From Saccharopolyspora indica (GTDB lineage: Bacteria; Actinomycetota; Actinomycetes; Mycobacteriales; Pseudonocardiaceae), in assembly GCF_027853965.1 (NCBI RefSeq), contig NZ_JAQGLB010000029.1, positions 1-64,000 of the forward strand: a stretch of 64,000 bases of DNA. The letters are read 5' to 3'. The notes beneath the pieces were generated by a model. It worked only from the letters and a program-made list of their open reading frames with translations, was not told where the DNA came from and did no database searches. Positions 41,409-50,026 of this stretch are shown here, one piece after another. Position numbers and translations under genes: made by a program. Numbering within the stretch: the first letter of the stretch is position 1; every line of letters starts with the position of its first letter.

Positions 41409-42278
41409 TCAGCGGCGCACCTTGCCGATCTCCTCGCGGAGCACGTCGGGGCGGTCGCTGATGATGCCGTCCACCCCGCGGTCGATCAGCGTCCGCATCA
41501 GCGGCGCGTCGTTGACGGTGTACGGGTTGATGCTCATCCCGTGCGCGTGGACCGCCGCGATGTACTCCGGCGTGGCCTGCGCGTGGTTCGGGTTGACCTG
41601 GTCCGAGTAGGTGGCCACCTCGGCGAGCTCGGCCTCGGACGGCGCGCCCAGCACGCCCACCTGCACGCCCGGCAGCAGGCCGTGGAAGTCGCGGATGAAG
41701 CCCCAGTTGAAGCTCTGCACCACCAGGTTGCGCGCCTTGTGGTCGGGGCGGACCCACGACGGCCGAGCGCTGAGCTCATCGGCGATGCGCTCGGTGATCC
41801 CCGGGTACAGCTCCGGCGACTTCGCCTCCAGCAGCAGACCCGACGGCCCGCGCTGCAGCACGTCGAGCACCTCGGCCAGCGTCGGGACGCGCTCACCGGC
41901 GAACTCCGGGGCCTTCCACGAACCGGCGTCCAGGGTGCGGATCTCGGCGAGGGTGAAGTCGGAGATCCGCCACGGCCCGCGGTCCGGGAACTTCTGCTCG
42001 GCGTCGGTGGTGCGCTCCAGCGTGTTGTCGTGGACGACGACCAGTTCGCCGTCCTTGGTCTGCTGGACGTCGATCTCGACCAGGTCCGCCCGCATCCGGA
42101 CCCCGAGCCGCACCGCGGCGAGGGTGTTCTCCGGCGCGTACGCGGATGCCCCGCGGTGGGCGATGGTGGCCACGTCGGTCTTGGCGGCGGTGGCGACGGG
42201 CGCGGCGACCACTGCGGGTGCCAGGCCGATCGAGGCCACCAGTGCGGCTGCCGCGGCAACCACGGTCCGGCGCAACAT
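41409..42278 (-). CDS. secreted glycerophosphodiester phosphodiesterase
   Basis: 289 residues. A signal peptide (MLRRTVVAAAAALVASIGL, cleavage after VVAAP-like region near 26) precedes a GDPD barrel. Catalytic and metal motifs are HRGASAYAPENT, EIDVQ and VVHDNTLERTT; the last strand carries GVDGIISDRPD. It should hydrolyse glycerophosphodiesters outside the membrane to release glycerol-3-phosphate. GAGGAG precedes the ATG. No operon partner is visible. Confidence 0.87.
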   Translation of the reverse strand: MLRRTVVAAAAALVASIGLAPAVVAAPVATAAKTDVATIAHRGASAYAPENTLAAVRLGVRMRADLVEIDVQQTKDGELVVVHDNTLERTTDAEQKFPDRGPWRISDFTLAEIRTLDAGSWKAPEFAGERVPTLAEVLDVLQRGPSGLLLEAKSPELYPGITERIADELSARPSWVRPDHKARNLVVQSFNWGFIRDFHGLLPGVQVGVLGAPSEAELAEVATYSDQVNPNHAQATPEYIAAVHAHGMSINPYTVNDAPLMRTLIDRGVDGIISDRPDVLREEIGKVRR

Positions 42279-42596
42279 GCGAACTCCTCGTCTGCTTTGT
42301 CCGAAACGTCGATCAGATCCTGAACACCGCAACCGTCGACCGCGTGATCACCGCCGGTCCAACGGGTGTCCCGGGCATGAACCTTCGACCTCGCGAGTAC
42401 ACAGTGGACCAATCAGGACACCTTGCGCACTCGGTCGATCACCAGAGGTCATCGCGCGCGGCCCCGCCATCGGCTCCGTTTCCACTGTTCAGTACCCGTG
42501 AGTGTTTTGTGGTGCTATAGCACCACAAAACACTCACGGGCCACCAGCGGCAGAAACGGCGCGCGAAAAGGCGATTTCGCGCCCACGCGGCGGTCG
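42279..42596. other. intergenic region with CGTGAG palindrome
   Basis: 318 bp without a gene. It holds the promoter side of the phosphodiesterase gene and, near the response regulator stop, the perfect 46-bp palindrome at 42495-42540. Confidence 0.6.
42495..42540. terminator. 46-bp perfect palindrome (CGTGAG family)
   Basis: Two 23-bp arms that match at every position with no loop, starting CCCGTGAGTGTTTTGTGG and centred on CTATAG. Located 57 bp past the response regulator stop, it can serve as its terminator. It closely resembles the palindrome at 59616-59665. Confidence 0.75.
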
Positions 42597-43244
42597 TCAG
42601 CGGAGGAGGCCGTCGCGGAGGGCTCGGAGGACCGCGTTGGTTCTGTCCCTGGCCGCTAGTTTCAGCAGGATCGTGGAGACGTGGTTCTTCACCGTTCCGT
42701 CCGCCAGGTTCAGGGCCGCCGCGATCTCGCGGTTGCTGTAGCCCTCGGCCATCAGGCGGAGGACCTCCAGCTCCCTGCCGGTGAGTTCCTGGATCGCCAC
42801 CGGCGACTCCGCGCCCACCGGTGCCGGGGCGTCCTGGATCGCGCGCAGCAGCCGGTCGGTGATGGACGGGGCGATCAGGGTTCCGCCGTCGGCCAGGGTT
42901 CGCACCGCTCGGGCCAGCTGCTCGACGGTGACGTCCTTGAGCAGGTAGCCGCGGGCTCCGGCGCGCAGGGCGTCCAGGACCAGGGTGTCGTCGTCGAACG
43001 TGGTGAGGATCAGCGCCGGGACCGCGCACGCCCGCTCGCGGAGGCGCTCCAGGGTCCAGATCCCGTCGTGGCGCGGCATTCTCAGGTCGAGGAGCACCAC
43101 GTCGGGTTCCTGCTGCTCGATGACGTCGAGGGCCGCCGCGCCGTCGTCGGCCTGGCCCACGACCTCCACGCCGGCCAGTTCCAGGAGCGTCACGATGCCC
43201 TGGCGGACCAGGGTCTGGTCGTCGACGACCACCACCCGCGTCAT
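42597..43244 (-). CDS. NarL/LuxR-type response regulator
   Basis: 215 residues. The receiver domain has phospho-acceptor Asp53 (VLLDLRMP), acidic pair DD at 8-9 and LLKDV switch; the C-terminal LuxR HTH is ELTGRELEVLRLMAEGYSNREIAAAL...TVKNHVSTILLKL. The ATG at 43244 overlaps the kinase stop (ATGA); an earlier in-frame ATG at 43259 is less likely. With the kinase it probably controls the divergent ABC exporter. Confidence 0.9.
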   Translation of the reverse strand: MTRVVVVDDQTLVRQGIVTLLELAGVEVVGQADDGAAALDVIEQQEPDVVLLDLRMPRHDGIWTLERLRERACAVPALILTTFDDDTLVLDALRAGARGYLLKDVTVEQLARAVRTLADGGTLIAPSITDRLLRAIQDAPAPVGAESPVAIQELTGRELEVLRLMAEGYSNREIAAALNLADGTVKNHVSTILLKLAARDRTNAVLRALRDGLLR

Positions 43245-44344
43245 CGGGCGGGCACCCATGCCGCCACCCGGAAGCCGTTGCTGCCGTCGAACTCGGCCTC
43301 GCCGCCCGCGTTCGCGAAGCGCTCGGCCAGGCCGCGCAGGCCGTTGCCGGGCACCACCGGCGACGCGCCGCGCCCGTCGTCGCCCGCGGTGAGCCGCACC
43401 TTCGTCCCGTCGCGTTCGACCAGCACCCACAGCTCCTTCGCACCGGAGTGCCGGAGCGAGTTGGTGACGATCTCCTGGACCGCGCGCACCAGCACCGTCG
43501 TCTGCTCCTCGTCCACTTCCACCCCGGCGGCCACGTCGACCGCCACGTCCAGCCCCGGCACCGCCCTGCCGACCTCCGCGAGCGCGTCGGCGAGCGAACC
43601 CGCCGGGGCCGCGCGGATCTCGCCGACCGTCGCGCGCACGTCCGAGAGCAGTGCGCGGGCCACGGAGTTCGCGCGCTCGACGTGCTCGCGCCCGGCCGCC
43701 CCGTCCCGGTGCCGGGCCGCTTCCAGCTCCAGCGTCAGCACGGTGAGCTGGTGGCCGACGAGGTCGTGCAGTTCCCGGGCGATCCGCAGCCGCTCGGTCG
43801 ATCGCGCCGACTCGCCGAGCAGCACCGTCGCGGCCTGGAGGTCGACGTGCGCCTCGGCCAGTTCCCGGCGCATCCGCTTCTCCCGGCCGATGGCCAGCAC
43901 GCTGAGCACCGCGGAGACCTGGATCAGCAGGTAGAACCCGCCGGCGATCCACAGGTCCGCGGCGCCGAGGTCGCGCACCACCATGCTCGCGACGATCACC
44001 GCGGTGTTGAGCAGCACCACCGCGAAGTTGGCCCGCATGCCGACGACTTCCGGCCCCAGCGCCGCGATCACCACCAGCAGCACCGGCATCAGCCCGGCGT
44101 CCGGCGCGGTCAGCACCGTCAGCCAGGCCAGCCCGGTGGCCGCGGCGAAGCAGCCCAGCCGGACGTTCCGGCGCTCGGAGCTCAGCATGAACCACACGGC
44201 GACGAAGACCGCCGCGAACGCCGCTGTCCACACCGGACGGGGCAGCGCCGGGTCCACCGCGCCGACGAGCACCGGAAGGCCCACGCCCGCCGACACCAGC
44301 AGCATGGCGATTCCGGACCAGCCTTCCGCACCGAGACCTCGCAT
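43241..44344 (-). CDS. NarL-type sensor histidine kinase
   Basis: 367 residues. Four or more membrane helices occupy residues 10-150 with almost no extracytoplasmic loop, then a HisKA_3 dimerisation domain with phospho-acceptor His193 (RELHDLVGHQLT) and an HATPase domain (QEIVTNSLRHSGA, GDDGRG, NGLRGLAERF). This intramembrane-sensing layout is common for kinases paired with ABC exporters that respond to membrane-active compounds. Coupled to the regulator gene by ATGA. Confidence 0.88.
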   Translation of the reverse strand: MRGLGAEGWSGIAMLLVSAGVGLPVLVGAVDPALPRPVWTAAFAAVFVAVWFMLSSERRNVRLGCFAAATGLAWLTVLTAPDAGLMPVLLVVIAALGPEVVGMRANFAVVLLNTAVIVASMVVRDLGAADLWIAGGFYLLIQVSAVLSVLAIGREKRMRRELAEAHVDLQAATVLLGESARSTERLRIARELHDLVGHQLTVLTLELEAARHRDGAAGREHVERANSVARALLSDVRATVGEIRAAPAGSLADALAEVGRAVPGLDVAVDVAAGVEVDEEQTTVLVRAVQEIVTNSLRHSGAKELWVLVERDGTKVRLTAGDDGRGASPVVPGNGLRGLAERFANAGGEAEFDGSNGFRVAAWVPAR

Positions 44345-44455
44345 CGCGCCAGCCTACGGTCGGCCGAGATCGCGGGCAGGTGCCGAAAGTCATGGTCCTG
44401 ATCACTGACCAGCGGCACATGTGCGCACCCGCCCGCCGTTCCTAGCGTCAGCGAC

Positions 44456-45193
44456 ATGACAGGCAACCCGGCGGTGCTCGTCGAGCACCTGCACAAGCGC
44501 TACCGCGACAACGTCGCCGTCCAGGACGTGTCGTTCTCCGTCGGGGCCGGGGAGGTGTTCGGCATCCTCGGCACCAACGGGGCGGGCAAGACCACCGCGG
44601 TGGAGATGATCGCCGGGCTGCGCGCCCCGGACAGCGGGCGGGTCCGGGTGCTCGGGCTGGATCCGCGGCGCGACCGCCGCGCTCTCCGGCAGCTGCTCGG
44701 CGTCCAGCTCCAGGAGGCCCGGCTGCACGACTCGCTCACCGTCGCCGAGCTCGTCGAGCTCTACCGCAGCTTCTACCCGGATCCCCGCCCGGCGGGCGAG
44801 CTGCTGGAGATGGTCGAGCTCACCGCCAAGCGCGGCACCCGGTTCGACCGCCTCTCCGGCGGGCAGCAGCAGCGGCTGTCCATCGCCCTGGCCCTGGCCG
44901 GGCGGCCGAAGGTGGTCATCCTCGACGAGCTGACCACCGGGTTGGATCCGCGCGCCAGGCGCCGCATCTGGGCTTCCATCTCCTCGCTGCGCGAGGAGTC
45001 GGTGATCCTGGTCAGCCACGCGATGGACGAGGTGGAGGAGCTCTGCGACCGGGTCGCGCTGCTGGAAGCCGGGCGGCTGATCGCGCTCGGCCCGCCTGCC
45101 GAGCTGGTCGCGAAGTCGGGGACGAGCAGCCTCGAAGAGGCATTCGTCGCGCTGACCGGCCACCACGTCGAGGAACAGGAGGAGGCGGCATGA
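44456..45193 (+). CDS. ABC exporter ATP-binding protein
   Basis: 245 residues with Walker A GTNGAGKTTA (40-49), signature LSGGQQQRLS, Walker B VVILDELTTGLD and H-loop VSHAMDEV, as in drug/antibiotic ABC-2 ATPases. It starts 112 bp from the divergent kinase gene. Its stop would normally overlap or adjoin the permease start, but leader repeat copy 4 lies between them. Confidence 0.9.
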   Translation: MTGNPAVLVEHLHKRYRDNVAVQDVSFSVGAGEVFGILGTNGAGKTTAVEMIAGLRAPDSGRVRVLGLDPRRDRRALRQLLGVQLQEARLHDSLTVAELVELYRSFYPDPRPAGELLEMVELTAKRGTRFDRLSGGQQQRLSIALALAGRPKVVILDELTTGLDPRARRRIWASISSLREESVILVSHAMDEVEELCDRVALLEAGRLIALGPPAELVAKSGTSSLEEAFVALTGHHVEEQEEAA

Positions 45194-45219
45194 CAGCCCA
45201 TGTGTCATCAACGCCAGCC

Positions 45220-45332
45220 CTGCCCAACCGCACCCCAGGGGACCGTGACGCAACCCAGCCACAAGAAACCACCACAACGCAAGATCACTCCCAAACGCAA
45301 CCACCACTGAAAAACGCGGAGAGGCGGGACAG
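45220..45332 (+). repeat. leader repeat, copy 4
   Basis: About 113 bp on the plus strand, from CTGCCCAACCGCACC to GGAGAGGCGGGACAG, four bases before the permease ATG at 45336... It interrupts the ABC operon and is bracketed by GGCATGAC at 45187-45194 and 45333-45340. Confidence 0.85.
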
Positions 45333-45335
45333 GGC

Positions 45336-46094
45336 ATGACCGAGCACCGGGTCGGGCCGCGGGCCTGGGCGATGCTGATCCGCAGCGAGTTGAAGATGGT
45401 CGTGCGGGACACCGCGGGGCTGATCGTGCCGATCGGCATGCCGATCCTCATCCTGATCATGAACGCCGCCGGTGCGGGCGGCGAGGAGGTCGGAGCCGGG
45501 CTCACCGCGCTCGAAGCGTTCGTGCTGCCGCTGGTGCTCACCATGGTCATCGCGATGCTCGGCCTCATCAACATGCCGAGCTTCCTGGCGATCTACCGCA
45601 AGACCGGGATCCTGCGCAGACTCGCCGTCACCCCGGCGTCACCGCTGATGGTGCTCGTCGCGCAGGTCGTCGTCAGCCTGGCCCAAGTGCTGATCGGCAC
45701 CGCGGCAGCCCTCGGCATCGCGGTGCTGGCCTTCGGCGCGCAGCCGCCGCGGAACCTGGGTGTCGCTCTCGGCGTGCTCGCGCTGTCGGTCGCGGCGATG
45801 TACGCGCTGGGCATGGTCGTCGCCTCGGTCGCGCCGACGCCGAACTCCGCCATCGCGATCGGCCTCGTCCTGTTCTTCGCGTTCGGAGCGCTCGGCGGCA
45901 TGTTCGGCGGAACGGCCGGGCTCGGCGACACCGTGGCGCAGATCGGTCAGGTCCTGCCGTTCGGCGCTAGCGTCCAGGCGCTGGCCGCGGCGTGGGCCGG
46001 GCAGGCGGTCGCAACCTCCAGCCTGGTGAGCCTCGCGGTCACCGCGGTGCTCGGCACCACCGCCTCCGCGCTGCTGTTCCGGTGGGACCGCTGA
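45336..46094 (+). CDS. ABC-2 type permease
   Basis: 252 residues with six membrane helices and the ABC-2 signature segment near residue 180-210 (AIAIGLVLFFAFGALGGMFGG followed by LPFG-SVQALAAAW). A cytoplasmic N-terminus MTEHRVGPRAWAMLIRSELKMVVRD precedes TM1. With the ATPase upstream it forms a small exporter, probably of a drug, peptide or lipid. Translation starts from the ribosome-binding site of the leader repeat rather than by coupling to the ATPase. Confidence 0.87.
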   Translation: MTEHRVGPRAWAMLIRSELKMVVRDTAGLIVPIGMPILILIMNAAGAGGEEVGAGLTALEAFVLPLVLTMVIAMLGLINMPSFLAIYRKTGILRRLAVTPASPLMVLVAQVVVSLAQVLIGTAAALGIAVLAFGAQPPRNLGVALGVLALSVAAMYALGMVVASVAPTPNSAIAIGLVLFFAFGALGGMFGGTAGLGDTVAQIGQVLPFGASVQALAAAWAGQAVATSSLVSLAVTAVLGTTASALLFRWDR

Positions 46095-46109
46095 CCGCGG
46101 CGGGGTGAA

Positions 46110-46146
46110 GGGCACCTTTCACCCACTTACTTGGCGAAAGGTGCCC
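46110..46146. terminator. bidirectional terminator hairpin
   Basis: GGGCACCTTTC pairs with GAAAGGTGCCC around 15 nt, between the convergent permease and GntR genes. Confidence 0.75.
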
Positions 46147-46162
46147 TCCACCCCTCCCCTGA

Positions 46163-46858
46163 TCAGGGTTCGTCGTGCGCCGGGGCGCCATCGCGCCACT
46201 GCTCGGTGGCGTCGATGTTGGCGGTGGCGCTGCGGGCGGCCTGGGCCGCATCGCCCGCGCGGAGGGCGTCGAGCAGCTCCTCGTGGCCGCGGTGGTCCGC
46301 ACCGTCGAACCCGGGCGCGTCCCAGTGCGCGGTCATCGAACGGCGCAGGGCGGGGCCGAGGGCGGTGTAGAGGTTGTCCATCAGCGCGTTGCCGCTGCCC
46401 GCAGCAACGCGCTGGTGGAAGGCGTAGTCGGCTTGGACCCACGCGTCGCGGTCGCGGTTCTCCCACGCGGTGGCGCGCTGTTCCAGCAGCTCCCCGAGGT
46501 GGGCGAGCTCTTCCGGGGTGATCCGGGTGGCGGCCAGGCGGGCGGCTTGGGCGTCGAGGGCTTGGCGGACTTCGAGCACGTCGCTCATCTCGCTGTCGAG
46601 GCGTTGGAGCGCGCCGGAGAGTTCGCTGGTGGCCCGCACGTAGGTGCCGTCGCCCTGCCTCGCCTGGAGGAGCCCGGCGTGGCTGAGGGCGCGGGTGGCC
46701 TCGCGCAGCGTGCCGCGGGCGATGCCGAGCTGTTCGAGGAGCTCCGGCTCGGGCGGGATGCGCTGCCCCACCGGCCACCTGCCGGAGGTGATCTCGGCGC
46801 GCAGCTGCTCGATGACGTCGTCGACCAGCACCGAGCGACGGTTGGAGGTCAGAGCCAC
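46163..46858 (-). CDS. GntR/FadR-family transcriptional regulator
   Basis: About 231 residues. The N-terminal winged HTH (VDDVIEQLRAEITSGRWPVGQRIPPEPELLEQLGIARGTLREATRALSHAGLL) precedes an FCD ligand domain with metal-binding His residues (DYAFHQRVAAGSGN, GHEELLDAL). The GTG at 46858 has AGGAAGG before it, better than the ATG 17 codons upstream. It is divergent from an MFS carrier of the cyanate/nitroimidazole type and is likely its regulator; ACGTCA repeats lie between them near 46922-46935. Confidence 0.83.
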   Translation of the reverse strand: MALTSNRRSVLVDDVIEQLRAEITSGRWPVGQRIPPEPELLEQLGIARGTLREATRALSHAGLLQARQGDGTYVRATSELSGALQRLDSEMSDVLEVRQALDAQAARLAATRITPEELAHLGELLEQRATAWENRDRDAWVQADYAFHQRVAAGSGNALMDNLYTALGPALRRSMTAHWDAPGFDGADHRGHEELLDALRAGDAAQAARSATANIDATEQWRDGAPAHDEP

Positions 46859-46951
46859 GCGGACGTCCTTCCTGGTGGGGTGAGCAAGCTCGCCCCACCA
46901 GCCTAGCATTAAAGATTAGACGTCAAACGTCAGATGTTTTACGTTCGTCGC

Positions 46952-48178
46952 ATGGTTTCCCCCACCGCACGCTCCCGCGCGGCCTGGCTGACCGCGGCCG
47001 GGGTCGTGCTGATCGCGCTCAACCTGCGCCTGGCCATCAGCAGTTCCGCCGCGCTGCTGGAACAGCTCCGCACCGAGCTGGAGTTCGGCCCGCTCGCGAC
47101 CTCCCTGGTCCCGACCCTGCCCACCCTGTGCTTCGCCGCCGTCGGCGCGACCAGCGCCATGCTGGCCCGCCGGACGGGCACCGAACTCGCCATCCTCGTG
47201 GCGCTGGCAGCCCTCTGCACCGGCCTCGCGATCCGCGCGGTGCCGCACACGTGGGCGCTGCTGACCGGAACGCTGCTCGGATCGGCCGGGCTGGCGTTGT
47301 GCAACGTCCTGCTGCCCGCCGTGATCAAGGCGCACTTCCCCGGCCGCGTCGCACTGCTGACCGGGGTCTACACCACGACGATGGCGCTCGGTTCATCGCT
47401 GGCCGCCGCAGCGGCAGTGCCCCTCGCCGAGCTGGCGGGCCACCCTTCCCTGGGACTGGCCGCCTGGCTCCTTCCCGCGCTGCCAGCTCTCGCGGTGTGG
47501 GCGCTGCGGCCGGTTTCCCGGCAGATCGCCCCGCGGCGCTCCGGCAGCGGCGCGGTCTCGGCGTGGGCCGCCGGGAGGAGCCGGTTCGGCCTGCTCGTGA
47601 CCGCGTTCTTCACCCTGCAGATCCTCGCCAGCTACGTGGTGATGGGCTGGCTGCCGACCGTCCTGGCCGAGCACGGCATGAGCGCCGACCGGGCCGGAGC
47701 ACTGCTGGGCCTGGCCTTGCTGGTGGGTGTTCCCTCGACGTTCGCGCTGATGCCGCTGACCCGGACCGCGCGGCGGCTCCGGCTGGCCTTCTGCATCGTC
47801 GGCTGCTCGCTGATGGCCGGGTACCTGGGCCTGCTGTTCGCACCGATGGCGCTGCCCGAGCTGTGGGCCGCGCTGACCGGGCTCGGACTCGGCGCCTTCC
47901 CGCTGGTCATGACGATCATCGGCACCAGCGGCCGCAGCGCGCGGGAAACCGCGGCGCTGTCGACGTTCTCGCAGAGCACCGGCTACCTGCTGGCCTCGGT
48001 CGGCCCGTTCGGCATCGGCCTGCTGCGCTCCGCCACCGGATCCTGGACCGCACCGCTGGTGATCCTGCTGGCGCTCGCCGCCCTCCAGCTGCTCACCGGC
48101 CTCGCCCTGACCACGACCTCCGCCCAGCCACAAAGGACAGATCACAACGAATCGGACAAACCGGCGTTGATTCGGTAG
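46952..48178 (+). CDS. CynX/NimT-type MFS transporter
   Basis: About 408 residues with 12 membrane segments. The opening LIALNLRLAISSSAALLEQLRTELEFGPLATSLVPTLPTLCFA is characteristic of the CynX/NimT group of MFS carriers, which move cyanate, nitroimidazoles or similar small solutes. Neither the ATG at 46952 nor the one at 46934 has a convincing Shine-Dalgarno, so a leaderless transcript or another start is possible. Probably controlled by the divergent GntR protein. Confidence 0.82.
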   Translation: MVSPTARSRAAWLTAAGVVLIALNLRLAISSSAALLEQLRTELEFGPLATSLVPTLPTLCFAAVGATSAMLARRTGTELAILVALAALCTGLAIRAVPHTWALLTGTLLGSAGLALCNVLLPAVIKAHFPGRVALLTGVYTTTMALGSSLAAAAAVPLAELAGHPSLGLAAWLLPALPALAVWALRPVSRQIAPRRSGSGAVSAWAAGRSRFGLLVTAFFTLQILASYVVMGWLPTVLAEHGMSADRAGALLGLALLVGVPSTFALMPLTRTARRLRLAFCIVGCSLMAGYLGLLFAPMALPELWAALTGLGLGAFPLVMTIIGTSGRSARETAALSTFSQSTGYLLASVGPFGIGLLRSATGSWTAPLVILLALAALQLLTGLALTTTSAQPQRTDHNESDKPALIR

Positions 48179-48186
48179 CCTGCGGT

Positions 48187-48216
48187 CATCGCGCGTTCGC
48201 CGAGCGGGGCGCGATG
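48187..48216. terminator. weak hairpin between MFS and terC genes
   Basis: CATCGCG pairs with CGCGATG around 16 nt, nine bases past the MFS stop. It may terminate the MFS transcript or structure the terC leader. Confidence 0.4.
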
Positions 48217-48274
48217 GCCGTGCTTACCCTGATCGCCGACAGATCAACAACGCCCGAACGCCAGCGGAGGGGCC

Positions 48275-49294
48275 GTGCTCGAAATCACCGCGCTGACCTG
48301 GGTGCTCACCGTCGCACTGATCATCGCGCTGCTGGCCGTCGACCTGGTCATGGCATGGCTGCGCCCGCACCGGGTGGGCTTCGCCGAGGCGACCGCGTGG
48401 TCGGTGGGCTACGTGCTGGTGGCGATCCTCTTCGGCGTCTGGTTCTCGATGCAGTACGGCGGCCAGTTCGGCACCGAGTACTTCGCCGGCTACCTCGTCG
48501 AGAAGAGCCTCTCGGTCGACAACCTGTTCGTCTTCGTGATCATCATGACCACCTTCGCGGTCCCGGAGGAGCACCAGCACAAGGTGCTGACCTTCGGCAT
48601 CGTGCTCGCGCTGATCATGCGGGCGATCTTCATCGCGGTCGGGGCGACGCTGCTGTCGCTGTTCTCCGTGATGTTCCTGATCTTCGGCCTGCTGCTGATC
48701 TACACCGCGGTGCAGCTGTTCCGGCACCGCGACGAGGATCCCGACGTCGAGAACAACGCCGTGGTCAACGCCGCCCGCCGGTTCCTGCCGGTGTCCAACG
48801 AGTACGTCGGCGGCAAGCTGACCACGCGCGTCGACGGGCGGCGGATGGTCACGCCGATGTTCATCGTGCTGATCGCGATCGGCAGCGTGGACCTGCTGTT
48901 CGCGCTGGACTCGATCCCGGCGGTGTTCGGCGTGACCTCCGAGGCCTACATCGTCTTCACCGCCAACGCCTTCGCCCTGCTCGGCCTGCGCGCGCTGTTC
49001 TTCCTCGTCAAGGGCCTGCTGGAGCGCCTGGTCTACCTCTCGACCGGGCTGGCGCTGATCCTGGTGTTCATCGGCGCGAAGCTGATCCTGCACTGGGCGC
49101 ACGTGGACATCGACGAGCGCGTCCCGGAGATCCCGACGTCGATCAGCCTCATCGTGATCATCGCGGTGCTGGCGGTCGTGACCGTGGCGAGCCTGATCAA
49201 GACCCGCCGCGACCCGACCGCCAAGGCGCACCCGGGCTCGTTGCGGGCGCACCGCTCCCCGGTGGACTCACCGGAGAGCACTACCGAGCAGTGA
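48275..49294 (+). CDS. terC: TerC-family membrane protein
   Basis: 339 residues with nine or so membrane segments and the TerC signatures EYFAGYLVEKSLSVDNLFVFVIIM and GSVDLLFALDSIPAVFGVT, whose acidic residues are thought to handle Mn2+ or other metals. TerC/Alx proteins export manganese and help metallate secreted proteins. The GTG at 48275 has GGAGGGG upstream. I see no Mn riboswitch-like sequence in the short leader. Its TGA is immediately followed by the stop of the convergent hydrolase (TGATCA). Confidence 0.88.
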   Translation: MLEITALTWVLTVALIIALLAVDLVMAWLRPHRVGFAEATAWSVGYVLVAILFGVWFSMQYGGQFGTEYFAGYLVEKSLSVDNLFVFVIIMTTFAVPEEHQHKVLTFGIVLALIMRAIFIAVGATLLSLFSVMFLIFGLLLIYTAVQLFRHRDEDPDVENNAVVNAARRFLPVSNEYVGGKLTTRVDGRRMVTPMFIVLIAIGSVDLLFALDSIPAVFGVTSEAYIVFTANAFALLGLRALFFLVKGLLERLVYLSTGLALILVFIGAKLILHWAHVDIDERVPEIPTSISLIVIIAVLAVVTVASLIKTRRDPTAKAHPGSLRAHRSPVDSPESTTEQ

Positions 49295-50014
49295 TCACCC
49301 GGCCAGCTTCTTGACGAACCAGCTCACCGCGCGGTCGACGGCCTCGCGGGCTTCGGGATCGGCGCCGTGGTCCTCGAAACCGTGCTCGGCGTGCGGGATC
49401 TCGATGACCTCGAGGTCGGCACCGGCGTTGCGGGCCTCCTGCACGAACGCGTCCTGGGTGGGCACGAAGAACTCGAAGTCCTTGCCGACCCGCACCAGCA
49501 GCTTCGGCAGCTCGGGGTGCTCGGACACCGCTTCGACGGTGTTGAAGCGCGGCTTGTCGCCGGGCCAGTCCGGCGGCGGGGCCAGCACCGGGTAGGTGAA
49601 TCCGACCGCGCGGAGCCAGGACGGTGCGGACCGCAGCCACGCGGCACCGATCGGGCCGCCACCGGAGAAGAACCACAGCGCGATGCGGTCGCTGTCGACC
49701 TCCTCCAGCTCCCGGACCCGCTCGACCACCGCGGCGACGTCGTCGGAGGCCTCCGGGTAGAGCTCGTCGGAGTGCAGGCGGTGGTTGAAGGTGATCCCGA
49801 CCAGGCCGGACGCGGCGACCAGCGCGCCGTAGCGGATGAAGCCCTCCCAGTCGCGCGGGCGGGGTTCCATGTCCTCCGGCACCGGCCCGCCGTGCACGAA
49901 GATCACCGCCGGACGGGGCCCGGCGTGCGAATCGTCGGGGTGGTGGACGTCCATGACTTCGTCGCGGACTCGCCGGACCAGCTCGACATCGTGGAAGAAC
50001 GGAACCTCAGTCAT
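49295..50014 (-). CDS. alpha/beta-hydrolase, dienelactone hydrolase-like
   Basis: 239 residues. Oxyanion motif VIFVHGGPVPED, nucleophile Ser in LWFFSGGGPIGA, and a C-terminal HAEHGFEDHG with the catalytic His. The layout is that of cytosolic dienelactone hydrolase-like or acylaminopeptidase-like esterases. It starts 12 bp from the end of the oxidoreductase gene upstream on the same strand and may be co-transcribed with it. Substrate unknown. Confidence 0.78.
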   Translation of the reverse strand: MTEVPFFHDVELVRRVRDEVMDVHHPDDSHAGPRPAVIFVHGGPVPEDMEPRPRDWEGFIRYGALVAASGLVGITFNHRLHSDELYPEASDDVAAVVERVRELEEVDSDRIALWFFSGGGPIGAAWLRSAPSWLRAVGFTYPVLAPPPDWPGDKPRFNTVEAVSEHPELPKLLVRVGKDFEFFVPTQDAFVQEARNAGADLEVIEIPHAEHGFEDHGADPEAREAVDRAVSWFVKKLAG

Positions 50015-50026
50015 ATCCGCATGAGA

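Noticed and set aside
48179..48274. Manganese riboswitch before terC
   Set aside because: The leader is under 100 bases with only one weak hairpin and no recognisable yybP-ykoY core.
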